Assembly (NCBI GenBank): GCA_013214355.1
Contig: JABSSL010000011.1
Span: forward strand, 1 to 64,000
From: Saprospiraceae bacterium
GTDB taxonomy: Bacteria > Bacteroidota > Bacteroidia > Chitinophagales > Saprospiraceae
Direction: 5' to 3'
Length of the DNA stretch: 64,000 bases
Part shown: positions 8,650-18,994 of the stretch, piece after piece
Layout: each line of letters starts with the position of its first letter
How positions within the stretch are numbered: the first letter of the stretch is position 1
Position numbers and translations under genes: made by a program
Notes under the pieces: generated by a model
The model's database searches: none
What the model was told of the DNA's origin: nothing
What the model saw: only the letters and a program-made list of their open reading frames with translations

Positions 8650-11600
8650 TTAAAAATCCCCAGTAATACTGGGGCTTTCGCCAAATTGTTCGGAATAAGA
8701 CTTAGAAAAATAGGAAGGATCTGAAAAGCCGACATCATAGGCGACTTCCTTTACGGAGAGGCTGGAGGTAAGTAATAAGTGCCGTGCTTTTTGCAAGCGC
8801 AAAGACCGTAGAAAGATGGCGGGCGACTGACCGGTGAGTGCTTTTACCTTTCGTCCTAATTGTGATCTACTGAGATGTAGGGCTTGACTTAAGGCATCCA
8901 GGTCAAATTGGGTATCCGTCATCTTTTTATCGAAGATTTCTTTCAAATGTTGTATAAAAGCATCCTCTTTATTAGGCTTGGAAGAAGGGAGAATATCTGT
9001 TTGTTCATTGTAAAGATCTCGGTACCGCAATTGTAGTTTTCGCCGAATTTGTAACAGGTTTTGCATTCGAACCAAGAGCTCTTCTTCATGAAAGGGTTTG
9101 GCTAGGTAATCATCCGCTCCATATTTTAGCCCGGCGATCCTGGATTCAACACCTGCTTTGGCAGTAAGTAAAATGATAGGAATATGACTGGTACGCGCGT
9201 CTTCTTTTAGTGTTTCGCATAACTCAAACCCGTCCTTCTCCGGCATCATAACATCGCTGATGATTATGTCGGGGATTATTTCCAGGGCGACCTCTATCCC
9301 TAATTGGCCGTTCTCTGCTACAGCAAGCTGATATTTGGAACCCAAGCAAATCTGTAAATATTTAGCGATCTCAGGACTGTCTTCAACAACTAAGGCTAAT
9401 GGCAGGTCACCACTTACTGCTCCATTTTCTAGTTTTCGACTTTCAGCCTTCGATGAACTTATTGGCGTACTTCCCTGCTCTACAGCTTTTGTGGTTTTAG
9501 CTCCTGCGGTGATGGGGAGTCTGACATAAAAGCGGGTTCCTTTACCCATCTCACTTTCTACGGTGATGGTACCCGCTAGTATCTTCACCAAGTCATGCGT
9601 TAAGGATAATCCAATTCCGGTACCGATTTCTGACTGTTGAAGATCGTTGTTGGCACGAAAGAAGCGATCGAAGATAAAAGGCAGTTCTTCTTTAGGGATA
9701 CCTGGCCCTGTATCCGTGACGTTTATCTGCAAATGAGATGCCGCTTCTTTATCAACCGCTGACCAGCTAGATATCTCTAAGCGTACTTGTCCTTTTTTGG
9801 GGGTGTATTTAATGGCATTTGCTACAAGGTTAGATACGATTCGAGAGAGCTTTTGTTGGTCAAAATCCATTAAGAGGCTGGACTCATTCGACAAGAATTC
9901 CAACTGCTGCTCCTTGCTATGGGCTAGGGCCTGAAATTGTCCTGTAAGGTTTTCAAGAAAAGGGACCACATCGCCGTATTGGAAATTGAGTTGTAACGCT
10001 CCCGATTCCAGTTTTTGGAGCTCCAGCATTTGATTGATAAGGTCTAAAAGGTCCGAGCCATTTTTCCGGATCATACTTGCTCCCTCGTCCAACCATTTCT
10101 TTGGGTCTTTCTCGACTTGCTCGATCATACCTAAGATGATGGTTAGGGGCGTTCGAAACTCATGCGTAATATTGGCGTAAAGTCTACTTTTTATAGCGTC
10201 CAATGCCTTAATATTCTCGGCTTCCTGCCGCTCAAGTTGTCTGGATAACTGGAAACGATATAGCAGGAAAATAATAGCAGAGAGGGTAGCAATATAGATG
10301 GCATAGGCCCAGCGGCTACGCCACCAGGGAGGGAATACTTTCAATTCAAGGAGGTTTACTGCTTGCGAGCTTAGGTTTTCAGGCGTTTTCACTCTAGCCC
10401 GGAGTAGATAAGTGCGGGGAGAAAGGTTAGTAAAATTGATCTGTAGGTTGTCGTCTACTGGAGTCCACTCATCATTCAAACCTACCAATTGATATTCATA
10501 GCGGTGATTTTGTTGAACCGATCTATTTAAGTCAGAAAGTGAAATGTCGATCGATCGATAAGGGTAATGGAGCTTGATTTCCTTTTTTTCTGGATCGATA
10601 AAGTGATTAGTCATAGCGGACTCAGCTCCCTCTTCGGGATCACTTACCGTAATGGTATGGATGACAATGGATGGGGTAAGACTGTCAAGCAATAATCGAT
10701 CTGGCCTTACAGTTAACAGACCATCGGTGCTACCGAAAAAAAGTCGATCGGAGTCTTTACTCTTCAGATAGGCTTTGGGTAGAAAGGACACGCTTGGCAA
10801 TCCGTCTTGCAATCCCAAGGGTAGAAATGTCGTTTCTGAGCCATCAGGTAGTTGCCGGGCTAGTCCGTTTTCCGTACTGATCCACAATACGCCAGCAGCA
10901 TCTTCCAAGATTCCGTAGATCGTATTATCTGGTAAACCATCTTTTTCATAGTAGCGCTCAAAAGTCTGAGTGTCAGGAAGGAATCGATTGAGCCCTAGGT
11001 TTGTCCCGATCCATAGCACTCCCTTTGAGTCCTCGTAAATCGTCCAAACTAGATCATTTGACAAGGACTTGGGCTTATTCGTGTCATTTTCAAAGTGCTT
11101 AAAGTTATCCTCCAACGGATCAAAAACCCCCAGTCCTCCCTCAGTTCCAATCCAAAGTTTATCTTCCTGATCGAAAAAGAGGAATCTGACATTGTCATTC
11201 CCCAAAGTGTTAGGATTACTGGGATCCTTGCGGTAACGTTTGATATTGCCCGTTCTAGGATTTAATTTATTGAGGCCATCTCGCCAGGTCCCTGCCCAGA
11301 TAAATCCGCTTTTGTCCTGGGTCAAGGCCCAGATGCGATTGGCACTGATGCTATTGGGATCCTCCGGCCGATGTAAGTAGGACTGAAACTGCTTAGCTTG
11401 AGCATCCATCCTGATTAAGCCTCGGTCATTGGAAGCAATCCAAATCGAATTGTCTGAGCCACGGATAAGTTTGATAATCCGGCGGCTGGATAAGCTGTTA
11501 GGTTGAAGTTCAGCAGGCACCACCGATCTTCTCCTAATTAAGCGTCCATCTTCTTGCTTCGTGAACTGTTCAAGTCCATGATTAAGGACACTAACCCAAA

Positions 11601-12795
11601 GGCTTCCTGCTGCATCTTCCAGAAAACTACGAACTTGACCATTGGCAATTGAATAGGGGTTGGCCTGTTCATGTTCCATTAAACTAAAGGCCGCTTGATC
11701 CTGCCGCCCAACGTACAAACCACTTCCTGCCGTACCTACCCAATAGTTCCCATGCTTATCCAGGTAATGTGTATGTATAAAATCTCGGAAGAGATCTCCA
11801 TCCTGTTGCTTTACCCCCTTCAGTACTTCCTGCTTGCCGGTTTTAGAGTCAATTAAGGCCAAATTCTTCAGGGAAGGCACTGAAAGCACTCCATCTGAGT
11901 CCATTTGCAGAGATCTCGTAAAGGGTTTACTTGTGCTTGCCGAGCTACTTTTGATATCTAATACCTTAATCTGAGGAGCATCCGCTTGAGTGTCGAGTGC
12001 GTACAAATTATCCTCTAGTACAGCAAAGATCCTCCCTTCAGCAGTCTTTAGCCCTGGCATCAGGCCATACTCGCCTCTATAGATCTTAACGAAGTCGGGA
12101 AAAGGGAAGAGCTGGGCTGTGTGAGTAGTTTTGTGGAGCTGGATAATCCCCCTAGAAGTAGTAATCCATAGGTCTTCTTTTGTTGAAGCTATCAGGTTGA
12201 AAAGACTAAAGTCTTCCTCATCATCGAACTTAGGGGTGTCAAAATGAAAGGGTCTAGCTTCAGAAGCCGTTTCTGTGATTCGAAATAGACCATTCTTGGT
12301 GCTTACTACCCATATATTTCCGTCCTCATCTTCAATGAAATTTTTGATAACATCGGTGATTTTTTGCCCCCCTTTAACCAGAGGGAATCGTTCTATTTTA
12401 CCGGTCGATCTATTCAGCAGATTAATTCCTAGCTCCGTACCGATCCAAAGTCTTTGGCGACTATCCTCGAAAATTGTTCTGATCCAATTGTCATCAAGTG
12501 TTAGTGAATCTTCGGGACTGTAGCGAAAAGACAAGAACCGTTGCCCATCGAATCGATTGAGGCCATTTTCTGTTCCGATCCAGATGAAACCGAGGTAGTC
12601 TTCACAAATACTTAGAATGTAGTTGCTTGCTAAGCCATCTCTTTGCGTGAAGTTCTGAAAGTGGAGCTGCTTTTGCCCTGAAATAGACAAAGAAATACAG
12701 TTTGAAAAGATAAGGAGATACACCCATAGGCCGAGTTGCCCTCTTCCTGAAAGGGGCGGCCAAAAGCTGTATCTGTTCTGAGCATCTCTTTTCAT
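8650..12795 (-). CDS. Hybrid two-component system sensor kinase/response regulator (HTCC), copy B
   Basis: The protein has 1,381 residues. Its N-terminal hydrophobic export segment ends ISGQ. Two-component-regulator propeller repeats (residues ~45-700, repeated IWIGTENGLNRF-type blades) follow. Next are a Y_Y_Y domain (~760-805), one TM segment near 825-850, a HisKA with YANITHEFRTPL (phospho-acceptor His878) and a HATPase domain (~975-1090, GTGIGLSLTHDLV). A receiver domain has Asp1181 in SDVMMP, and an AraC-type HTH (~1285-1378) ends the protein. The family senses a periplasmic ligand and acts as a DNA-binding regulator at the inner membrane. The next gene downstream, 162 bp away, is the secreted giant protein, the obvious candidate target. 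No SusCD or glycoside hydrolase genes are nearby, unlike the usual polysaccharide-utilisation setting. Confidence 0.93.
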   Translation of the reverse strand: MKRDAQNRYSFWPPLSGRGQLGLWVYLLIFSNCISLSISGQKQLHFQNFTQRDGLASNYILSICEDYLGFIWIGTENGLNRFDGQRFLSFRYSPEDSLTLDDNWIRTIFEDSRQRLWIGTELGINLLNRSTGKIERFPLVKGGQKITDVIKNFIEDEDGNIWVVSTKNGLFRITETASEARPFHFDTPKFDDEEDFSLFNLIASTKEDLWITTSRGIIQLHKTTHTAQLFPFPDFVKIYRGEYGLMPGLKTAEGRIFAVLEDNLYALDTQADAPQIKVLDIKSSSASTSKPFTRSLQMDSDGVLSVPSLKNLALIDSKTGKQEVLKGVKQQDGDLFRDFIHTHYLDKHGNYWVGTAGSGLYVGRQDQAAFSLMEHEQANPYSIANGQVRSFLEDAAGSLWVSVLNHGLEQFTKQEDGRLIRRRSVVPAELQPNSLSSRRIIKLIRGSDNSIWIASNDRGLIRMDAQAKQFQSYLHRPEDPNSISANRIWALTQDKSGFIWAGTWRDGLNKLNPRTGNIKRYRKDPSNPNTLGNDNVRFLFFDQEDKLWIGTEGGLGVFDPLEDNFKHFENDTNKPKSLSNDLVWTIYEDSKGVLWIGTNLGLNRFLPDTQTFERYYEKDGLPDNTIYGILEDAAGVLWISTENGLARQLPDGSETTFLPLGLQDGLPSVSFLPKAYLKSKDSDRLFFGSTDGLLTVRPDRLLLDSLTPSIVIHTITVSDPEEGAESAMTNHFIDPEKKEIKLHYPYRSIDISLSDLNRSVQQNHRYEYQLVGLNDEWTPVDDNLQINFTNLSPRTYLLRARVKTPENLSSQAVNLLELKVFPPWWRSRWAYAIYIATLSAIIFLLYRFQLSRQLERQEAENIKALDAIKSRLYANITHEFRTPLTIILGMIEQVEKDPKKWLDEGASMIRKNGSDLLDLINQMLELQKLESGALQLNFQYGDVVPFLENLTGQFQALAHSKEQQLEFLSNESSLLMDFDQQKLSRIVSNLVANAIKYTPKKGQVRLEISSWSAVDKEAASHLQINVTDTGPGIPKEELPFIFDRFFRANNDLQQSEIGTGIGLSLTHDLVKILAGTITVESEMGKGTRFYVRLPITAGAKTTKAVEQGSTPISSSKAESRKLENGAVSGDLPLALVVEDSPEIAKYLQICLGSKYQLAVAENGQLGIEVALEIIPDIIISDVMMPEKDGFELCETLKEDARTSHIPIILLTAKAGVESRIAGLKYGADDYLAKPFHEEELLVRMQNLLQIRRKLQLRYRDLYNEQTDILPSSKPNKEDAFIQHLKEIFDKKMTDTQFDLDALSQALHLSRSQLGRKVKALTGQSPAIFLRSLRLQKARHLLLTSSLSVKEVAYDVGFSDPSYFSKSYSEQFGESPSITGDF

Positions 12796-12971
12796 CCTAA
12801 AATCTGGTCCTGAATTTGTGGCATTCGTAATTTAGTTGACAAGTATACCTCACGTGCCATAACACATAAATGTATATCATCAATGAGATAAAGGAGAGTG
12901 AGTGTGAGGGTTTTGGTATTATCTATAACAGGGTAAGGCGATTGCTGCAAAAAGTAGGCAATTAGAGGACG

Positions 12972-12979
12972 CAAAGATA
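12972..12979 (-). promoter_or_regulatory. Putative Bacteroidota -7 element for HTCC copy B
   Basis: TATCTTTG on the minus strand matches the TAnnTTTG -7 consensus exactly. It lies about 175 bp upstream of the HTCC start, and no clear -33 TTTG lies at the expected spacing. If used, the leader would be ~170 nt. Confidence 0.4.
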
Positions 12980-13079
12980 TAAAGTTCCAGGTGCATTGTA
13001 GCTCAACTCAGGCTAAAATGTATGATTGAGGGCGGCAAAACATTGTGCATGAGATTAGATCTGACAAGCAAAGCATAAA

Positions 13080-13109
13080 AAAGGGCACCGGTGTCAGCCA
13101 GCGCCCTTT
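13080..13109 (-). terminator. Intrinsic terminator of secreted protein copy A
   Basis: A stem AAAGGGC/GCCCTTT with loop CACCGGTGTCAGCCAG-like sequence is followed by a run of T on the minus strand. Sequence from the hairpin to the stop codon is nearly identical to that downstream of copy B (2782-2844). Confidence 0.8.
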
Positions 13110-13139
13110 AAAAAACCTATTTCTAATAAAATACTTGCC

Positions 13140-16100
13140 TTAGTGTTGATAAATGACTCTCCTGTTGACTACTTCGTCGGCATACCTCAATTGTACAAGG
13201 TACATGCCCGAAGGCAACGAATTACCATTGGAGTCATTCCCATTCCATTGCCACTGGTGGTCTCCGGCTTCCAGTGGCCCGTTGTATAGCCGCTGAATCT
13301 GCCGGCCCTGCAGGTCGTAGATAGCTAAGTGGATCTCTTCCATCATCTTCAAGCTAAAATGGATCCTAGTTTCCTCCTGGAAAGGATTTGGGCTGAGCTT
13401 TAGCTCAAGATTGCCTCCGGTTTGGTTATTGGAGGAATGAGACTCCATAGCCACCGGTGGTAAAATTGCCTGATTATAACTACTGTTTTCACCCGATATT
13501 TCTAACTCACTGAATACGGCTGTAGCTTCTTCGTCAGCATCCTTGGCGTAGGTGATTAGCCCGACCTCAATACAGTCCGCAAAACTGGGGAAGTTGATGG
13601 TGTGGGCCAACCTCCAATAGGAGCCATTGGTAGAGGTGTAAGTTTTAAACTTATTACCAGATCTAACAATCCGTAGCCAGTCCACACCTGAGCGGTTTTT
13701 GCTCTTGTGCCTGAGACTACCTCCTGTGCTGGATCGATACTCCGTACGTACTCTTCGAGTTAGATCCTTGACTATAGCTACCAGTTTAGCTCCAGGATCA
13801 CTACTCTCCATCATCACCACGCCAGCTCTAGCATTTGGGTTGATGGCATCTACATGAACGATGATTTCTCCGTCGCCACACAAAGTGGTTCCCACAAAGG
13901 CAACTTCACCATCTGGATAGCCGGTGCAATCTTCTGCTGTAAGGGTGAAGGATTCTTCTTCTGGATCGTAGGTAATCTCCGTTCCTTCTTCACAATCAAT
14001 TCCTGTCTCCGTAAATCCACAGGGCATACCGATCACCTCTACCTCGGCTGTACAGCTACCGGTATTGCCATTGGGGTCTATTCCGATGATCTCTATCTCT
14101 ACCGTTTCACCCACAGCCTCACAGCCTATGGCTGCCAGACTTTGGCTGACGAAGGAAACTGCTCCGCAAGCATCAAAGGAGGCCTCGGCGTCAAAGATGC
14201 GGGTACTGGGAATGTCAATACTAGCTTCGCCATTGAACGTGACGCTGATGTCCTTACAGACCACCTCCGGTGCTTCCTCATCACGCACTTCTAAGGTATA
14301 GCGGCAGAAGCCTTTGTTATTCGAATCATCCTTGGCACGCCATTGAACCTGATAGAAACCTAGGCTGAAGAAGCCGCTCTGGTCATTCGCCCAGGAAGAC
14401 CAGTCTTCAATCGGCGTTCCATCCGCACTGACGGCCCGGTATCGCGATCTCAAGTTCTTTATTCCGCAATTGTCAAAGGGGGGCGCCTTTGGTAAGCTTA
14501 CGTAAGCCCCACATTCTCCCGGATCGGTATTGACCAGCATATCTTCGGGGCAAGTCAGCGTGGGTTTGATTTCATCTAAGATGTTGACACTGGCCTCACA
14601 GGAGCTGCTATTGCCATTAGCATCATAGACGGTCAAGGAGACGGTTTGACTGCCAACATCGGAGCAGCCGAAGCTTTGTTGGCTGAGGCTGAGGTTGGCA
14701 ATTCCGCAAGCATCGGAAGAGCCATTATTGATGGCATTAGCCGTTATGCTACCTATGCCGCTTTCATCGAGTTGTACCGTTACATTTTGGCAGTTGGCCA
14801 CCGGCGCTATTTTGTCCTCTACGGTCACGGTCGCCTCGCAGGAGCTGCTGTTACCATTGGCATCATAAGCGGTCAAGGAGACGGTTAGACTGCCGACATC
14901 AGGGCAGCCGAAGCTTTGTTGGCTGAGGCTGAGGTTGGCAATTCCGCAAGCATCGGAAGAGCCATTATTGATGGCATTAGCCGTTATGCTACCTATGCCG
15001 CCTTCATCGAGTTGTATCGTTACATTTTGGCAGCGAGCAATGGGGACAGTATTATCTTCTATGTTTACGTTGATCGTACAAGCACTTTCATTGCCCGAAG
15101 CATCTATTGCCGAAAAGGTAAATGGGACAATTCCAACATCACTACAGCTTGCCTTAAAAGGGTTATCGAAGATGGTGAAGGAACAATTATCTGACACCTG
15201 ATCTGCAATTAGTTCTGCTCCAACTCCGACGGTGCCATCATTTTGCAGAGCCACCGTTATATCCACACAGTCTATCTCTGGGGCTATATGATCTTCAACA
15301 GAAACAGATGCAGTACAACTACTAGAATTATTATAAATATCCGTAACAGTTAGATTTACCATAGTGGAAATGCCGACATTTGAGCAACTAAATTCTTTGA
15401 GATCCAGGTCGAATGTAGCAATACCGAAGTTATCGCTGGAGTTCTTATCGATCATGTCGGGTGTAATGTTTGCCTGGCCATTGTGGTCCAACTCAATGCT
15501 GATATCCTGACATTTGGCTGCTGGAGGGGTGTTATCAAGAATCGTGAGTACCACATCACAATAATCTGTTAGGCCAGCATTATCCTCTAAAATCATGTTC
15601 CATAAGTTAATAGTGCCAACCTGATCACAACTGAAAGTGCGTGTAGACTGGTAGTCATCAAAGTAAAGACGGTTAACACTACAATTGTCGATACTCCCAG
15701 CATCGAATTGATTTGCATCTATGGAAACCTGTCCATTTTCATTGAGCTGTACACTTAGATTCTTACAACTGGCTTTCGGAGGAGTATTGTCCCGAACGCT
15801 TATGAAAGCAGTACAAGTACTTTCCTGTTCGTAGACATCACTTACTGTTAGGGCTACAGTTTGAGTGCCTATGTCGCTACAGTCAAACGTAGTAAATGAA
15901 GGTTCTGTGCTAGTAATCTGATATCCATTGCAAGGCAGCGTCGTGTTATTAATATCGTCAATGGAGAAAGTAGCTTGGTTGTTTATGTCCAACTCAACTG
16001 TAATATTCTCGCAAATTGCAACTGGGGCAGGCGGTTTTACTTTAATGACCCGTTTACAATCCATAACTCGCCCCGTGGAAGTGATGGTGCTTACCGTGGC

Positions 16101-18884
16101 ATAGTGATAGCCTGCATCAGAGCAACTAAACACTTTATCAGCCACATGATACCAGGCATTCCCAGGGTTATTGTTATTACTAAGACTAAAGGGGGTATCG
16201 ACCCCGCCGCCGATGCTTTCACATTCACCGTAGGCTAGCACGGCGCCAGTGGAGGTGGTGAGGCGGTAGAAGTAATCAGCATTATCCTCTGCACAAAGGA
16301 AACCATCAACAAAACTGTCTTTCCACTTAAAAATAAAGTTCCCGTGACGAGGGAAAGGAATGTCTACGACGAAATGCCTAATCTGGGCCAGTCTTCTTTG
16401 CTGAACATCAGGTATAGAAGGATCAAGGTTGCTAGGGTACCCCGATCCAGAATCATAGATGGTTTGGCCATCTGCACTAGTAATTTCCCACCAAAAGTCA
16501 TTATTCCACCCATCGGACTGGATTTCTAGCTGGAGGGAGGCCTGTTTAAAACCATAACGCAAGGGCTCTCCACAAGCGTCGGCTGTAGCAGTTCCCAATT
16601 CACGGGCATTAAGGGTCTCGAGCCCCGTTTCCGGCAGCTGTACTTCCACCTCAGCAGTCGGGCAGCTAGGTACTGAGTTGACGATCGTTACTGTCGAGGT
16701 ACAAGTACTTTGCAAACCCTCTTCGTTAGTAACGGTCAAGTTAACCTCCTGTATCCCTTCGTCCTGACAATCAAAGACTAATTCATTGACTAAGGTCGGT
16801 GCATTGCTAACACAAAACTGTGTAGTAGAACCTCCTTTAATTCCTTCGCATTCATCATATGCTATTACATTTCCACTATCGTCAGTTAGTTCATAATAGA
16901 AGGTGCCACCTTCATCAGCACAGAGAAAGCCATCTGAGAATATACCATCATTCCAAACGAATAAATAACAACCGGGATCCAGGGTAATATTATAGGAAAA
17001 GTCGGTTGGTCTTAGCGCTGCATCAGCAGAAATATACGGCAAGCTATAGGGGGCTATCGAAGCATGGACCGTGTTTCCATCCAAACTTGTAATCTGCCAG
17101 CTGGTTTCCCTTACGAACCGGTCTCCTTTAACCTCCAGAAATACATTGGGTTGTTGTAGTTGTGTACTCACGGTGCTGCAATCATCGAAGGAAGCTGCAT
17201 CCAACTGGCCTGACATGATCGATACCTGAGATTGACCATTTAGTGCCATTGTGATGTCCTTACAAAGGGCTTGCGGCGGTGTACGGTCGGCTACCTGAAG
17301 TATAATGGTAACTGTGCTGGTACAACTTGCCTGGTTACCATTGTCGTCCTGAGCGGTCAGCGTGACCGTTTCCGTTTTCGTCTGTCCATTGGCCTCGCAA
17401 TCCTCTGTATAGTTAAAGCTAGTCCTATCCAGGCTAAGACTTGACGGGGAAACGGTACAATTGTCTTGATAACTTTGGAAGATCTGTCCGACGTCAACCA
17501 TCGCTTGACCATTGGTATCGGTGGTGACAGAAATGTTATTACAACTTACACTTGGTGCTCCACCGTCGACCACTGTCACGGTCACAGTACAGGCTTGGTA
17601 GAAAGAGGTGCCGTTTTCTAAGACCAAGAAATTCACAGTTTGAGGCCCCAGATCTGCACAATCAAAAGACACACCCTCCAGTTCGAAATTACTGTTAGAA
17701 TAGAGGAAGGTACTGCCTGAGGGGTTAGAGGTAACTTCGGCTAGCGTATTAAAGGGAATATAAGTAGGGTTTGAGTTAGTCAAAGTTGCCGTTTTATTGT
17801 GGCAGAGGATAACAGGATCAGGAGTGATGGTATAGATGATTTTTCCATGCTGAGGATCGGTAGTTGAACTTCTGCGGATACGTTCTCGTGGGTAATCGGC
17901 CAGCGCCAGTCCTTCATTAAGGTAGCTTCCGCCTCCTCTATCGATATGTGAGGTAAATCCACCTCCGGCACCACCGCCGTTAAATCCGCCTCCAGTAGAC
18001 CCTATGCCACCACCACCAAAGCCGAAGCCTCCTTTTCGATCTAGATCAGTGCAGGCATTGCCATTAGAATTATATCCACCTCCGTATCCGCCCGTTGGCT
18101 TAACAGCATTGGTCGGTATCGAGCTTGCTCCTGGCCACCCCATCTTTCCAACCAGACAAGCATCACAGTTGGAGGAGCTTAAAGGACTCCAGGAAGAAGC
18201 ATTAGCATTGTCCGTGAAGGCCGATCCCCCTGCATTACAAAGCGAAGTAATGAGGGTACCCGTATAGAAGCAATAGTCATTACTTCCTTCTTCACTAGTA
18301 CCGATCAACACACAACCATGGGGTTCTCCTGGCCTGCCGTCTTCCTGTACTAGGCAACAATCAGCTGCTCCTCCACGACCACCACCCGCTACTGCGAGCA
18401 TCGTCCAGTGTCCGTTCGCCTCCTGGAAGAAAACAGCAGACCCACCGCCGCCACCCGCACCATTGGCAAAGGCATTGCTTCGGTTTTGTCCATGCTCTCC
18501 CGGGATAAAGAGTATTCTTGCCCCGGGGGGGATTTTACCAGGTCCTTGCCCAATAGGGAAAGTGGCCTTAATCACAGCACCTTGCCCTCCCTTAGCTCTT
18601 ACTGAGACCTGACTCGGGTAGTTTTTCTTGAATCCACCATCACCTCCATAAGTGTCAAACTGAATCCGACCACTTGTAATAGTATTAGGTAGAGTGAATT
18701 CCTGTACTTTGTTTCCGCTATTATAAGAGATAGTGTGTGGTTGACTATTAGCGGTCAAATTGGGTTGAGCATAATTTGCACCGAAACAAAGGAGGAGGAT
18801 TGGAATGATAATGGGGAAGGCCTTTTTTCTGGTAGTGTCTATTTTTACACTGGGTATCATACTTGATTTTTTCTGATGAAACAT
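13140..18884 (-). CDS. Giant secreted multidomain protein (ALK-like Gly-rich, HYR/Ig-like repeats, ConA-like, T9SS sorting domain), copy A
   Basis: The protein has 1,914 residues and the same architecture as 2842-8487. The signal segment (FPIIIPILLLCFGANYAQ, cleaved near 40) implies export. The start could also be the internal Met in SSMIPSVKI, which leaves a more normal signal-peptide n-region. A Gly-rich ALK/LTK-like domain (~50-355; VAGGGRGGAADCC, GGFGFGGGGIGSTGGGF) is followed by HYR/Ig-like repeats. Two diverged pGCYLF-type domains lie near 640 and 850 (KWKDSFVDGFLC). Two almost identical 80-residue repeats (DACGIANLSLSQQSFGC), a HYR domain, a ConA-like domain (~1625-1800) and a T9SS sorting domain (~1830-1914) complete it. 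It lies 110 bp after HTCC copy A. Its role is probably cell-surface or extracellular; the ligand is unknown. Confidence 0.88.
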   Translation of the reverse strand: MFHQKKSSMIPSVKIDTTRKKAFPIIIPILLLCFGANYAQPNLTANSQPHTISYNSGNKVQEFTLPNTITSGRIQFDTYGGDGGFKKNYPSQVSVRAKGGQGAVIKATFPIGQGPGKIPPGARILFIPGEHGQNRSNAFANGAGGGGGSAVFFQEANGHWTMLAVAGGGRGGAADCCLVQEDGRPGEPHGCVLIGTSEEGSNDYCFYTGTLITSLCNAGGSAFTDNANASSWSPLSSSNCDACLVGKMGWPGASSIPTNAVKPTGGYGGGYNSNGNACTDLDRKGGFGFGGGGIGSTGGGFNGGGAGGGFTSHIDRGGGSYLNEGLALADYPRERIRRSSTTDPQHGKIIYTITPDPVILCHNKTATLTNSNPTYIPFNTLAEVTSNPSGSTFLYSNSNFELEGVSFDCADLGPQTVNFLVLENGTSFYQACTVTVTVVDGGAPSVSCNNISVTTDTNGQAMVDVGQIFQSYQDNCTVSPSSLSLDRTSFNYTEDCEANGQTKTETVTLTAQDDNGNQASCTSTVTIILQVADRTPPQALCKDITMALNGQSQVSIMSGQLDAASFDDCSTVSTQLQQPNVFLEVKGDRFVRETSWQITSLDGNTVHASIAPYSLPYISADAALRPTDFSYNITLDPGCYLFVWNDGIFSDGFLCADEGGTFYYELTDDSGNVIAYDECEGIKGGSTTQFCVSNAPTLVNELVFDCQDEGIQEVNLTVTNEEGLQSTCTSTVTIVNSVPSCPTAEVEVQLPETGLETLNARELGTATADACGEPLRYGFKQASLQLEIQSDGWNNDFWWEITSADGQTIYDSGSGYPSNLDPSIPDVQQRRLAQIRHFVVDIPFPRHGNFIFKWKDSFVDGFLCAEDNADYFYRLTTSTGAVLAYGECESIGGGVDTPFSLSNNNNPGNAWYHVADKVFSCSDAGYHYATVSTITSTGRVMDCKRVIKVKPPAPVAICENITVELDINNQATFSIDDINNTTLPCNGYQITSTEPSFTTFDCSDIGTQTVALTVSDVYEQESTCTAFISVRDNTPPKASCKNLSVQLNENGQVSIDANQFDAGSIDNCSVNRLYFDDYQSTRTFSCDQVGTINLWNMILEDNAGLTDYCDVVLTILDNTPPAAKCQDISIELDHNGQANITPDMIDKNSSDNFGIATFDLDLKEFSCSNVGISTMVNLTVTDIYNNSSSCTASVSVEDHIAPEIDCVDITVALQNDGTVGVGAELIADQVSDNCSFTIFDNPFKASCSDVGIVPFTFSAIDASGNESACTINVNIEDNTVPIARCQNVTIQLDEGGIGSITANAINNGSSDACGIANLSLSQQSFGCPDVGSLTVSLTAYDANGNSSSCEATVTVEDKIAPVANCQNVTVQLDESGIGSITANAINNGSSDACGIANLSLSQQSFGCSDVGSQTVSLTVYDANGNSSSCEASVNILDEIKPTLTCPEDMLVNTDPGECGAYVSLPKAPPFDNCGIKNLRSRYRAVSADGTPIEDWSSWANDQSGFFSLGFYQVQWRAKDDSNNKGFCRYTLEVRDEEAPEVVCKDISVTFNGEASIDIPSTRIFDAEASFDACGAVSFVSQSLAAIGCEAVGETVEIEIIGIDPNGNTGSCTAEVEVIGMPCGFTETGIDCEEGTEITYDPEEESFTLTAEDCTGYPDGEVAFVGTTLCGDGEIIVHVDAINPNARAGVVMMESSDPGAKLVAIVKDLTRRVRTEYRSSTGGSLRHKSKNRSGVDWLRIVRSGNKFKTYTSTNGSYWRLAHTINFPSFADCIEVGLITYAKDADEEATAVFSELEISGENSSYNQAILPPVAMESHSSNNQTGGNLELKLSPNPFQEETRIHFSLKMMEEIHLAIYDLQGRQIQRLYNGPLEAGDHQWQWNGNDSNGNSLPSGMYLVQLRYADEVVNRRVIYQH
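14581..15060 (-). repeat. Two near-identical 240-bp tandem coding repeats in secreted protein copy A
   Basis: Bases 14581-14820 and 14821-15060 match almost base for base; the run GCCGAAGCTTTGTTGGCTGA is identical in both. Each encodes one 80-residue Cys-containing HYR/Ig-like domain. The low divergence implies recent duplication or gene conversion. Confidence 0.85.
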
Positions 18885-18994
18885 ATGGACAAATCCATTT
18901 TCTTTGGAAGCAAGATTTGACCCAGCACAAAGGTGTGGGAAGGCAGAAAAAGATAGGTTTGCTATTTGCGCAAGTAGGTTTGTTATTTGTGCAT

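Larger units (their letters stand above)
12796..13139. other. Intergenic region between the two tandem modules
   Basis: This 344-bp stretch holds the terminator of the upstream secreted gene (13080-13109) and a minus-strand -7-like motif (12972-12979). I see no convincing gene. The two tandem modules therefore seem to be transcribed separately. Confidence 0.6.

Noticed and set aside
12792-12974. 60-codon minus-strand frame just before HTCC copy B, ending with an ATGA overlap
   Set aside because: It starts at TTG inside the putative -7 element, has no recognisable motif, and the overlap is more likely chance. The region reads as a leader.
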